From contig CANJKQ010000111.1 of the NCBI GenBank assembly GCA_947474905.1, positions 1 to 5,122 on the forward strand: a stretch of 5,122 nt of DNA, read 5' to 3'. The position numbers and the translations under genes are program-made. Source of the stretch: Pseudomonadota bacterium. GTDB lineage: Bacteria; Pseudomonadota; Alphaproteobacteria; Sphingomonadales; Sphingomonadaceae. Below the pieces are notes generated by a model. That model worked only from the letters and a program-made list of their open reading frames with translations. It was not told where the DNA came from and did not search any database. Below, piece after piece: positions 1 through 5,122 of this stretch; position 1 is the first letter of the stretch; each line of letters opens with the position of its first letter.

Positions 1-1
1 C

Positions 2-289
2 ATCTGCCAGGGCTTCTACCATGAGCATGTGGGCAAGGGCTTCTACGCCGAGCTGGAAGCCTTCATGACCGAAGGCCCCGTGGCCCTGATGGTCCTCGAG
101 GGCGAGAACGCCATCCTGCAGTGGCGTGACCTCATGGGCGCCACCAACCCCGCCAATGCCGCCGAGGGCACGATCCGCAAGACGCTGGCCGAATCGATCG
201 AGGCAAACAGCGTCCACGGCTCCGACTCGGACGAGAATGCCGCGATCGAGATCGCCTATTTCTTCACGCCCGAGGAAATCGTCGGCTGA
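2..289 (+). CDS. ndk: Nucleoside diphosphate kinase, C-terminal part (5' end outside window)
   Basis: This enzyme moves the gamma-phosphate of ATP to nucleoside diphosphates through a phosphohistidine, balancing cytoplasmic NTP and dNTP pools. The frame is open from base 2, before any start codon, to TGA at 287-289, giving 95 residues. The family is usually about 140 residues, so roughly the first 45 are missing. Seen in the sequence: the GFYAEL..FMTEGPV segment, the LEGENAI and MGATNP..AAEGTIR nucleotide-binding stretches, and the active-site motif NSVHGSDS with the catalytic His at codon 215-217. The end, [13 protein letters not shown], is the usual bacterial Ndk C-terminus. The GTG at 29 is internal and not the start. 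The gene converges on the leftward pur operon. Identification is secure; the upstream part cannot be judged. Confidence 0.96.
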   Translation: MCQGFYHEHVGKGFYAELEAFMTEGPVALMVLEGENAILQWRDLMGATNPANAAEGTIRKTLAESIEANSVHGSDSDENAAIEIAYFFTPEEIVG

Positions 290-296
290 TCCAGCC
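284..296 (+). terminator. Weak terminator-like hairpin at the ndk stop codon
   Basis: GGCTG-ATC-CAGCC forms a 5-bp stem with a 3-base loop that includes the ndk stop codon. Five bases later comes TTTT (302-305). The stem is short and the T-run weak and offset, so termination here is only possible. The stronger hairpins further downstream may do this job instead. Confidence 0.2.
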
Positions 297-431
297 CGCC
301 GTTTTGGGGGCATGTTGGGCGAATGTTCCCCAATGTTCGCACTGACCATGGGGCTTCTGGACGGGCAATTGCGCGACCAGCATAGCTGCACCGGCGATGG
401 GAAAGAGCGGTTCCGCGATACGATGAAGGCC

Positions 432-517
432 GTGCGGTAGGACAGGGGAGAGCCGTGCCGCGATGCCGGGCCGATCGTGTCGCGGCACGTTGCTATCGGC
501 CTCTACCGCACCCTGTC
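432..517. other. Nested inverted repeats, possible structured RNA
   Basis: GTGCGGTAG (432-440) is the perfect reverse complement of CTACCGCAC (503-511). Nested inside, CGTGCCGCGA (454-463) is the perfect complement of TCGCGGCACG (480-489). Together they form a 9-bp outer stem, an internal loop, and a 10-bp inner stem with a 16-base loop. Two 7-bp pairings cross this fold: GACAGGG (441-447) with CCCTGTC (511-517), and GGCCGAT (469-475) with ATCGGCC (495-501). The two long stems are unlikely by chance in so short a span, but 7-bp matches are common in GC-rich DNA. No U-run follows, and no known RNA family was recognised. The element could be a small RNA, a structured 3' region of the ndk transcript, or a decayed repeat. 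Strand is undetermined. Confidence 0.4.
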
Positions 518-651
518 GCGCCTTAGGCACTCGTCCGTCTCCCCATGGGAAGATGGCGGTGGTTGTATTAGGTTGTGAACTCATAAACGGCCGCTTTCGG
601 CATAGAGACTTAACGACCGGCCAGGGGTGAGGATCGGACAATCACTTTAAC

Positions 652-682
652 CGTCGCCTCGTGCTTGACACGGGGTTTGGCT
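652..682 (+). repeat. REP-like palindromic repeat, left arm of an inverted pair
   Basis: This 31-base arm matches the reverse complement of 743-773 at 27 positions, with a perfect 16-base core (CGTGCTTGACACGGGG, 660-675). It also folds on its own: 657-663 pairs with 669-675 (one G-T pair) around the loop CTTGA. The T-rich stretch TTTGGCTTTTCTTCT follows at 676-690, so it could stop rightward transcripts from ndk. The sequence resembles intergenic palindromes I recall from sphingomonads; copy number was not checked. The TTGACA inside it belongs to the palindrome and has no matching -10 box. Confidence 0.6.
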
Positions 683-742
683 TTTCTTCTGCCGTCGCCG
701 CGACGTGGGAGCGGTGGTTCGGCATGGCTAGGGAACAAGGTT

Positions 743-773
743 AGCCCCGCCCCGTGTCAAGCACGGGGCGACG
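743..773 (-). repeat. REP-like palindromic repeat, right arm of an inverted pair
   Basis: This is the opposite-facing copy of the 652-682 element, 60 bases away. On its own it is the better hairpin: CGCCCCGTG (748-756) pairs perfectly with CACGGGGCG (762-770) around TCAAG, a 9-bp stem. Paired with the left arm it gives 27 Watson-Crick pairs, two G-T pairs and two mismatches over 31 positions. It lies 3' of both converging transcription units. That suits a bidirectional terminator or mRNA-stabilising role, or a REP doublet of the kind moved by RAYT transposases. No transposase is present in the window. Confidence 0.6.
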
Positions 774-808
774 AAGAGGAGAATGGCGGACTTGAGGCAG
801 AAGCCGAC

Positions 809-834
809 AGGCCGTTTTAATGAGTCTACGGCCT
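809..834 (-). terminator. Hairpin at the 3' end of the leftward operon
   Basis: AGGCCGT (809-815) and ACGGCCT (828-834) form a perfect 7-bp stem around a 12-base AT-rich loop. The stem overlaps the stop codon of the small membrane protein gene. Reading leftward, the bases after the stem contain no real U-run, so it is not a textbook intrinsic terminator. It may act with the stronger palindrome at 748-770, some 40 bases further along the leftward transcript. Confidence 0.3.
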
Positions 835-1429
835 AATGCGCTCTTGCGAGCTGGGTTTTCCACAGCGCATCGGCGTGCGCGGGCGTCGCGTCTTTCCTTG
901 CGCGCAGGACCATGCCCGTCAGCCGCACGGTGTGCCCGCGCAGCAGACGCGCTTCGGAACGCCACAACAGGTCATAGATCGCCGCGTCGCTGACGTCATT
1001 GTCGCCATCCCAATAATGTGCGGTGATGACGACCGGCAGGCGGCCCTGGCGCGCGTCGGGCAGCGTGTCGGTGGCTGCCAGCACCGCGCTGGCGATCCAA
1101 TCGGCGCGGACTTCCAGCGTGCCGGTCAGCGTCTGCGGCGACACGCCGAGCGATGGCGGAAAGGCGATGCTGATCGACTGGGTGGGGTGTTGCGCGTCGC
1201 GCAATTCGAGCACTTCGCCCCCGTGGCGCGGCGTGGCGCTCAGGAAGACGGCGCTGTGCGCGCGCGTCTCGGCCGCCTGTTTCACCTCATCGGCGCGGCG
1301 ATCGGCATAGCTGTTCCACAGCGCCAGCGCCGAAATGGCAAGGCCCGCAATCGCGACTCCTTCGCCAAGCGTGATCCAGCGACGGCGGATCGCGGCGGCT
1401 TCGGCACGGTCTTCGGCGCTATCGGTCAT
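833..1429 (-). CDS. Single-pass membrane protein of unknown function, downstream of purN
   Basis: I do not recognise this 198-residue protein. Residues 1-18 are charged (DRAEAAAIRRR). One hydrophobic helix spans about 19-40 (ITLGEGVAIAGLAISALALW), followed by a charged, Ala-rich, possibly helical stretch at 41-58 and a mixed strand-like domain at 60-178. The RRR just before the helix suggests N-inside orientation, with about 155 residues outside the cytoplasm (inference). The block at about 131-178 (LPVVITAHYWDGDNDVSDAAIYDLLWRSEARLL..) looks the most conserved-like. ATG at 1429 is chosen because GGGAG lies 7 bases upstream; the stop is TAG. The gene follows purN after 42 bases with no terminator between them, so it is probably last in the purM-purN transcript. 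Charge pattern, length and ribosome binding site make it a real gene, although a long open frame crosses it on the other strand. Confidence 0.82.
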   Translation of the reverse strand: MTDSAEDRAEAAAIRRRWITLGEGVAIAGLAISALALWNSYADRRADEVKQAAETRAHSAVFLSATPRHGGEVLELRDAQHPTQSISIAFPPSLGVSPQTLTGTLEVRADWIASAVLAATDTLPDARQGRLPVVITAHYWDGDNDVSDAAIYDLLWRSEARLLRGHTVRLTGMVLRARKDATPAHADALWKTQLARAH

Positions 1430-1436
1430 CGCGAAA

Positions 1437-1441
1437 CTCCC
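1437..1441 (-). promoter_or_regulatory. Ribosome binding site of the small membrane protein gene
   Basis: GGGAG on the minus strand lies 7 bases before the ATG at 1429. It fixes the start and shows the gene is translated independently of purN, whose stop is 30 bases further upstream. Confidence 0.6.
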
Positions 1442-1471
1442 ATTAGCGGCTCAATCTGGCCATCTGCCGGT

Positions 1472-2053
1472 TCATCGGCGGCAAAATGCGGCGAGCACGC
1501 GCGGGTAAAGCTCATGCTCGGCAATCAGCACGCGGTTGGCGAGCGCCTCGACATCCTCGCCGGGCATGATCGCGACCGGAGTCTGGCCCAGCACTGGCCC
1601 GTCATCGAGCTTGGCGGTCACGAGATGGACCGAACAGCCGCTATGCGTTTCCCCGTCGATCAACGCGCGGGCATGGGTGCGCAGGCCCTTATATTTGGGC
1701 AAGAGCGAGGGGTGTATGTTGAGAATGCGCCCCTCCCACCGTTCAACGAAACTGGCGCTCAGGATGCGCATGAAGCCCGCCAGCGCCACCACGTCGATCT
1801 TGGCGTGGACGAGCAGGCGGTTGACCGCGACTTCAAACGCCGCCTTGTTGTCCGCAGGCGGCGTAAACACCGGCACTTCCTCTGCACGGGCAATGTCGAG
1901 GCCGGGGGCATCGGCGATGTCGCTGATCGCCATGACGATTTCATAAGGGCAGTCGGGCGCGCGCGAGGCGAACAGCAGCGCGGCGAAATTGCTGCCGCGT
2001 CCCGACAGCAGGACGGCGACGCGCGCCTTGGGCATGACGCGGTGGCTAGCCAT
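1472..2053 (-). CDS. purN: Phosphoribosylglycinamide formyltransferase (GAR transformylase)
   Basis: This cytoplasmic enzyme transfers a formyl group from 10-formyltetrahydrofolate to glycinamide ribonucleotide, the third step of purine synthesis. From ATG at 2053 it has 193 residues (E. coli PurN has 212). Visible motifs are the phosphate-binding loop LLSGRGSN (15-22), FMRILS (94-99) and the catalytic stretch NIHPSLLP with Asn112 and His114. His143 and Asp150 (in LDDGP) align with E. coli His137 and Asp144, so the active site is complete. The chosen ATG overlaps the purM stop by 8 bases, implying translational coupling; no good Shine-Dalgarno is seen. The in-frame ATG at 2035 gives 187 residues starting [12 protein letters not shown], nearer the usual family start, so the first six residues are uncertain. 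The frame stays open further upstream, but that part is inside purM. Confidence 0.95.
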   Translation of the reverse strand: MASHRVMPKARVAVLLSGRGSNFAALLFASRAPDCPYEIVMAISDIADAPGLDIARAEEVPVFTPPADNKAAFEVAVNRLLVHAKIDVVALAGFMRILSASFVERWEGRILNIHPSLLPKYKGLRTHARALIDGETHSGCSVHLVTAKLDDGPVLGQTPVAIMPGEDVEALANRVLIAEHELYPRVLAAFCRR

Positions 2054-3152
2054 GATGCGTTGCCGACCATGGTGCGCGTGCGCTCCACGCGTCTGCCGAG
2101 CCACTGACGGTGCAACCGCGCTCGCCGGCGGTGATATGGCCGATCGCATGGACCGTCTCGCCCGCCGCGTGGAGGGCAGCTGCGACCGCGTCGGCCGCGT
2201 CGGCGGCGACAATCACCGCCATGCCGATGCCGCAGTTGAACGTGCGCGCCATTTCCTCGGGCTCGATCGCGCCTTGGGCTTGCAGGAACGCCATCAACCG
2301 GGGTTGTTCCCAGCGATCCGCCTCGATCAGCGCATGACATCCCTCCGGCAGCACGCGCGGGATATTTTCAAGCAGTCCGCCGCCGGTAATATGGGCCAGC
2401 CCCTTGATCTGCCCCGCCTTTACCAGCGGCAACAGACTGCGCACGTAAATCCGGGTCGGCACCATCAACGCATCGATCAGCAAGGTGTCGAGATCGAACA
2501 GGGCGGGGCGATCCAGCCGCCAGCCTTTGTCCGCCGCCAGCCGCCTGACCAGCGAAAAGCCGTTGGAATGCACGCCCGACGACGCCAGCCCCAGCACGAC
2601 ATCGCCCGGGGCGATGGTCGCGCCGGTCAACACCCGGTCGCGCTCAACCGCGCCGACGCAAAAGCCCGCGAGATCATAATCGCCGGGGGCATACATGCCG
2701 GGCATTTCCGCCGTTTCGCCGCCAATCAAGGCGCAACCGGCGACACGGCACCCTTCCGCGATGCTGGCGATGACTTGCTCGGCAATGGCGGGTTCGAGTT
2801 TGCCGGTGGCATAATAATCGAGGAAAAACAGGGGTTCTGCCCCCTGCACAATCAGGTCGTTGGCGCACATCGCGACCAGATCGATGCCGACGCCCTCATG
2901 CCGATCCCATTCGATCGCGAGCTTTAGCTTGGTGCAGACGCCGTCATTGGCCGCGACGAGCAGCGGATCGACAAAACCCGCCGCCTTTAGATCGAAAAAA
3001 CCCCCGAAACCGCCAAGATCGGCATCCGCCCCCGGGCGCCGTGTCGCCTTGGCCAGCGGGCCTATCGCCCGTACCAGCGCATTGCCCGCGGCAATCGAGA
3101 CACCCGCCTCAGCATAGGTATAAGAGGGCGATTGCCCGTTTTTGTCTGTCAT
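2046..3152 (-). CDS. purM: Phosphoribosylformylglycinamidine cyclo-ligase (AIR synthetase)
   Basis: PurM uses ATP to close the imidazole ring, turning FGAM into aminoimidazole ribonucleotide, the fifth step of purine synthesis; it works as a cytoplasmic dimer. The 368 residues align along their length with E. coli PurM (345): [15 protein letters not shown] (13-27), DLGGFGG (45-51), [20 protein letters not shown] (89-108), LDYYATGKL (111-119), [11 protein letters not shown] (144-154), [13 protein letters not shown] (191-203), [16 protein letters not shown] (254-269) and TFNCGIGM (304-311). Two points stand out. The normally invariant DGVGTK loop reads DGVCTK, with Cys73 (codon 2934-2936) in place of glycine. 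There is also a tail of about 16 residues (ADAWSARAP..) past the usual end, which overlaps the purN start. The start at 3152 has AGGAG 8 bases upstream, and MTDK matches the E. coli N-terminus. It is the first gene of the leftward operon. Confidence 0.97.
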   Translation of the reverse strand: MTDKNGQSPSYTYAEAGVSIAAGNALVRAIGPLAKATRRPGADADLGGFGGFFDLKAAGFVDPLLVAANDGVCTKLKLAIEWDRHEGVGIDLVAMCANDLIVQGAEPLFFLDYYATGKLEPAIAEQVIASIAEGCRVAGCALIGGETAEMPGMYAPGDYDLAGFCVGAVERDRVLTGATIAPGDVVLGLASSGVHSNGFSLVRRLAADKGWRLDRPALFDLDTLLIDALMVPTRIYVRSLLPLVKAGQIKGLAHITGGGLLENIPRVLPEGCHALIEADRWEQPRLMAFLQAQGAIEPEEMARTFNCGIGMAVIVAADAADAVAAALHAAGETVHAIGHITAGERGCTVSGSADAWSARAPWSATHHG

Positions 3153-3160
3153 CGGCAATG

Positions 3161-3165
3161 CTCCT
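3161..3165 (-). promoter_or_regulatory. Ribosome binding site of purM
   Basis: AGGAG on the minus strand, 8 bases before the ATG at 3152. It is the strongest Shine-Dalgarno in the window and decides the purM start over the long open frame further upstream. Confidence 0.75.
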
Positions 3166-3204
3166 AACCACATGGCGCTTGGATTTCCACGCCTGCTTCG
3201 CCAA

Positions 3205-3209
3205 AAGGG
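3205..3209 (+). promoter_or_regulatory. Ribosome binding site of the exported protein gene
   Basis: AAGGG lies 6 bases before ATG 3216. It is partly inside a 4-bp hairpin (3199-3202 with 3208-3211), which could slightly mask it. Confidence 0.45.
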
Positions 3210-3215
3210 CGTCCG

Positions 3216-4487
3216 ATGATCCTGCGCCGCCTGTCGACTTCCTCCGCCGCCGCTCCGCTGCTCGTGCTTGCCGGGCTGGGCACGGCTGTGCTGGCGCAAA
3301 ATGTACAGGATAGCGCGCCGGTGCCACCCAAGCGCGCGCCTGCCGCCGCCAATTATGATGATGGCAGCAGCCTGGAAATTGGCGGCATCGATGTCGATGT
3401 GGTCGGCAAGACATCGTCGGCGGCGCGATTGGCGGGATGGCGGATCGCCCAGCGCAGGGGCTGGGAAATGCTGGCCCGCCGCTATGGCAAGTCGAGTTCG
3501 CTGTCCGACGGCGCGCTCGATTCGGTCGTTTCGGCGATCGTCGTCGAAAATGAGCAGATTGGCGGCAATCGCTATATCGCGCGGCTGGGCGTTGAGTTTA
3601 ACCGCGCGCGAGCGGGCAATTTGCTGGGCATTTCGATCGGGCAGGCGCGCTCGACCCCGATGTTGCTCATTCCGATCATCTGGTCGGGCGGGGCGGGCAG
3701 CGCCTTTGAGACCAAGACGCCCTGGCTGGAGGCGTGGCAACGCTTTCGCGCGGGCAACAGCACGATCGATTATGTGCGCCCCGCCGGGACCGGCCCCGAC
3801 GCGCTGCTGATGAATACCGGGCAAATCCTGCGCCCGGGGCGGGGCTGGTGGCGGGCGATTTTGAGCCAATATGGCGCGACCAACGTGCTGATCCCGATCG
3901 TCCACCTCTATCGGCAATGGCCGGGCGGGCCGATCGTCGCGACGTTCCAGGCGCGGTACGGCCCCGACAATTTGCTGCTCGGCAAATTTGCGCTCCGGGT
4001 CGCCAATGCCGACGCATTGCCCGCATTGCTTGATGCGGGCGTGCAGCGGATTGACGCGCTTTACCAGCGCGCGCTGGCGGCGGACCTGTTCCGGCCCGAT
4101 CCCGGCCTTGCCTATCGACCGCCAGTGGAAACCCCCGTTGACGACAGCGGGGACAATGCGCTGATCGTCGACGATAGTGCGCAGGCGCCCGGCGCCAATA
4201 CCATCACTGTCCAGGTCGACACGCCCAATGCCGGCGCGGTGACAACGGCGGAAGCCTCGATCCGCGACGTCCCCGGCGTCACCCAGACGGTCACCTCCAG
4301 CCTGGCGCTCGGCGCGATTTCGGTGATGAAGGTCACTTATGATGGCGATGCCGCCTCGCTCGCCGCCGCGCTGGAGGCACGTGGCTGGAAAGTGCAGCGC
4401 GGCAATGGCGCCATCCGCATCGAACGGCCAAGCGCGCCGCCGCCGCCGCCCCCCGACGCCAAGACCGCCACCAAGACCGAGGAATGA
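3216..4487 (+). CDS. Exported protein, DUF2066-like N-terminus with Cys-free HMA-like C-terminal domain
   Basis: This is a 423-residue protein of unknown function. Residues 1-27 form a signal peptide: RR at 4-5, a hydrophobic core at 11-26, and an AxA-type site VLA|QN, so the mature protein is probably periplasmic. A Pro/Ala linker (33-47) leads to a domain at about 52-290. Its start ([32 protein letters not shown], then a strand ending ARLGVEFNR) resembles the DUF2066 layout; this is by eye, not a search. An Asp-rich linker (304-324) precedes a beta-alpha-beta-beta-alpha-beta-like domain (329-403; ITVQVDTP.. DVPGVTQTV.. [22 protein letters not shown]) like the heavy-metal-associated fold. 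It has no CxxC, and the whole protein has no cysteine, so classical metal binding is unlikely. The tail has six prolines (408-413). Its TGA overlaps the hdaA ATG (ATGA). I recall sphingomonad homologues annotated as HMA-domain proteins at this locus. Confidence 0.88.
   Translation: MILRRLSTSSAAAPLLVLAGLGTAVLAQNVQDSAPVPPKRAPAAANYDDGSSLEIGGIDVDVVGKTSSAARLAGWRIAQRRGWEMLARRYGKSSSLSDGALDSVVSAIVVENEQIGGNRYIARLGVEFNRARAGNLLGISIGQARSTPMLLIPIIWSGGAGSAFETKTPWLEAWQRFRAGNSTIDYVRPAGTGPDALLMNTGQILRPGRGWWRAILSQYGATNVLIPIVHLYRQWPGGPIVATFQARYGPDNLLLGKFALRVANADALPALLDAGVQRIDALYQRALAADLFRPDPGLAYRPPVETPVDDSGDNALIVDDSAQAPGANTITVQVDTPNAGAVTTAEASIRDVPGVTQTVTSSLALGAISVMKVTYDGDAASLAAALEARGWKVQRGNGAIRIERPSAPPPPPPDAKTATKTEE
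4479..4483 (+). promoter_or_regulatory. Purine-rich stretch immediately before the hdaA start
   Basis: GAGGA abuts ATG 4484 with no usable spacer. As a Shine-Dalgarno it is badly placed. This favours hdaA translation by ribosomes that finish the upstream gene and restart at the ATGA overlap. Confidence 0.35.
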
Positions 4488-5119
4488 AGCAATTTGCGCT
4501 GCCGCTGGTCCTGCCCGACGCGCGGGCAGACGGTGAGTTTATCATAAGCAGCTCCAACGAGCAGGCCGTGCTGCAATTGCGCCGCTGGGCAACCTGGCCG
4601 GTGATGGCGGCGTTGTTGACCGGTCCGCGCAAATCGGGCCGCACCTTGCTCGCGCGCCTGTTTGCCGAGCAAAGCGGCGGTCGCGTCATCGACGATGCCG
4701 AACGCCAGATCGAAGCAGAGATTTTTCACGCCTGGAACGATGCCCAGGCGGCGCGGCGGCCCTTGCTCATCATTGCCGATGAGGCGCCACCGGCCTGGGC
4801 GGTGCGGCTGCCCGATCTCCGCTCCCGCCTCAACGCCACGCCGCAGGTGTCGATCGGGCCGCCGGATGACGGGCTGCGCTGGGCCTTGTTTGAACGGCTG
4901 TTCCTCCGCCGCGGCCTGGATGCCCGGCCCGAGCTGATCCAGTGGCTGCTGGTGCGGGTCGATCGCAGCCATCTTGCCATCATCCGTGCCGTCGACGCGC
5001 TCGAACAAGCGGCGTTCGAACACCGGAAACGCTTGTCCATCCCGTTTGCCCGCGCCACATTGGCGGCGGCCGGGTTGCTGCCCGATCGCTCCACCAACGC
5101 CGAGTCGCCCGATCCATGA
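4484..5119 (+). CDS. hdaA: HdaA, DnaA-homologous AAA+ regulator of replication initiation
   Basis: Hda-type proteins bind the DNA-loaded sliding clamp and stimulate ATP hydrolysis by DnaA, preventing re-initiation. In this 211-residue protein, QFALPL (3-8) matches the N-terminal clamp-binding motif of Hda (QLxLPL). The P-loop GPRKSGRT (47-54) has Arg53 in place of the usual Lys, as in E. coli Hda (GAGRS). Walker B is VIDD (68-71); sensor 1 is [10 protein letters not shown] (94-103). LPDLRSRL (109-116) holds the probable arginine finger, Arg115. The end ([36 protein letters not shown]) matches the Hda lid and sensor-2 region; there is no DnaA DNA-binding domain IV. Only about 13 residues separate Walker A and B, far fewer than in E. 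coli Hda; I believe this short form is typical of alphaproteobacteria. The start overlaps the previous stop by 4 bases. The length and lack of domain IV argue against DnaA itself. Confidence 0.92.
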   Translation: MKQFALPLVLPDARADGEFIISSSNEQAVLQLRRWATWPVMAALLTGPRKSGRTLLARLFAEQSGGRVIDDAERQIEAEIFHAWNDAQAARRPLLIIADEAPPAWAVRLPDLRSRLNATPQVSIGPPDDGLRWALFERLFLRRGLDARPELIQWLLVRVDRSHLAIIRAVDALEQAAFEHRKRLSIPFARATLAAAGLLPDRSTNAESPDP

Positions 5120-5122
5120 CCC
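5116..5122 (+). CDS. ppk: Probable start of the next gene, expected polyphosphate kinase (partial)
   Basis: The hdaA stop overlaps an ATG in the arrangement ATGA, the same 4-base overlap seen at the previous gene junction. Only ATGACCC (Met-Thr) is inside the window, so the product cannot be read. The ppk suggestion rests on remembered gene order in alphaproteobacteria (hdaA followed by ppk), not on sequence. Confidence 0.3.

Larger units (their letters stand above)
290..832. other. Gene-poor intergenic region between convergent ndk and the pur operon
   Basis: No credible gene lies in these 543 bases. The open frames present either run in another frame of ndk (to 440, + strand) or read antisense from a TTG at 641. 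Both have Arg/Pro/His-rich compositions with no recognisable family and no ribosome binding site. Visible contents are two 10-base-period direct repeats (322-338 and 561-576), a nested inverted-repeat structure (432-517), an inverted pair of REP-like palindromes (652-773) and a hairpin at the end of the leftward operon (809-834). The stretch 550-650 is less GC-rich than the rest. I saw no convincing promoter or tRNA there. Confidence 0.7.
3153..3215. promoter_or_regulatory. Divergent intergenic region, purM versus exported protein/hdaA operon
   Basis: These 63 bases separate the start codons of two divergent operons, so promoters for both must lie here or reach into the coding ends. A weak rightward candidate is TTGTCT (3142-3147), 17 bases, then TAACCA (3165-3170); the match to consensus is poor. 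I found no convincing leftward -35/-10 pair and no E. coli PurR-type operator. A small hairpin, CGCC (3199-3202) with GGCG (3208-3211), covers the rightward Shine-Dalgarno. Confidence 0.4.

Noticed and set aside
348..440. 30-codon open frame MGLLDGQLRDQ.. as a possible small protein
   Set aside because: No ribosome binding site precedes it, and it is only the tail of a frame running out of phase through ndk.
264..641. 125-codon leftward open frame in the ndk-side intergenic region
   Set aside because: It begins at a TTG with no Shine-Dalgarno, has a Pro/His/Arg-rich sequence, overlaps the end of ndk, and runs through the nested inverted repeats.
609..650. Two TTAA half-sites (609-612 and 647-650) as a possible CtrA site
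   Set aside because: They are about 34 bases apart, not the 7-base spacing of CtrA boxes.
665..670. Perfect -35 box TTGACA (also on the minus strand in the right arm)
   Set aside because: It is part of the repeated palindrome core, and no -10 box lies at 16-18 bases on either strand.
856..864. TTTTCCACA, matching the loose DnaA-box consensus TTWTNCACA, with hdaA in the window
   Set aside because: It is a single site inside the coding end of the small membrane protein gene. There is no cluster and no AT-rich unwinding region, so an origin is not supported.
836..2107. 423-codon open frame on the + strand, antisense to purN and the small membrane protein
   Set aside because: It is rich in Arg, His and Gln with no family resemblance and no ribosome binding site. 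Long antisense frames are expected opposite GC-rich genes with strong third-position bias, and purN on the other strand is certain.
3126..3143. GGGC-GATT-GCCC followed by GTTTTT, terminator-like on the + strand
   Set aside because: The stem is only 4 bp and lies antisense within the start of purM, with no rightward gene just before it. It is probably coincidence.

Overview
The window looks like chromosome from a GC-rich alphaproteobacterium, most likely a sphingomonad. This rests on high GC with strong third-position bias in every gene, on the gene set and order (ndk ... purN-purM <-> secreted protein-hdaA-[ppk]), and on a palindrome core (CCCCGTG-TCAAG-CACGGGG) that I remember as frequent between sphingomonad genes. 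No search was run, so the lineage is an inference.

Layout, left to right. The 3' two thirds of ndk (nucleoside diphosphate kinase, + strand) ends at 289. A gene-poor stretch of about 540 bases follows (290-832). It holds a nested inverted-repeat structure at 432-517 and an inverted pair of REP-like palindromes at 652-682 and 743-773. Next comes a leftward operon read from 3152 down to 833: purM (AIR synthetase), purN (GAR transformylase, overlapping the end of purM) and a small membrane-anchored protein of unknown function. A 63-base divergent intergenic region (3153-3215) separates it from a rightward operon. That operon contains an exported cysteine-free protein (3216-4487) and hdaA (4484-5119, a DnaA-regulating AAA+ protein). 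The last bases are the probable start of a third gene at 5116, for which ppk (polyphosphate kinase) is the expected neighbour. The rightward genes are linked by ATGA stop/start overlaps.

Functionally the window joins nucleotide supply (ndk, purM, purN) to control of replication initiation (hdaA) across one short divergent promoter region. The least understood parts are the exported protein that shares a transcript with hdaA, the single-pass membrane protein at the end of the pur operon, and the structured DNA in the ndk-side intergenic region. I see no phage, integrase, transposase, toxin-antitoxin, CRISPR, tRNA or rRNA. This is mostly conserved housekeeping sequence, and its novelty is in details rather than in an obvious new system.
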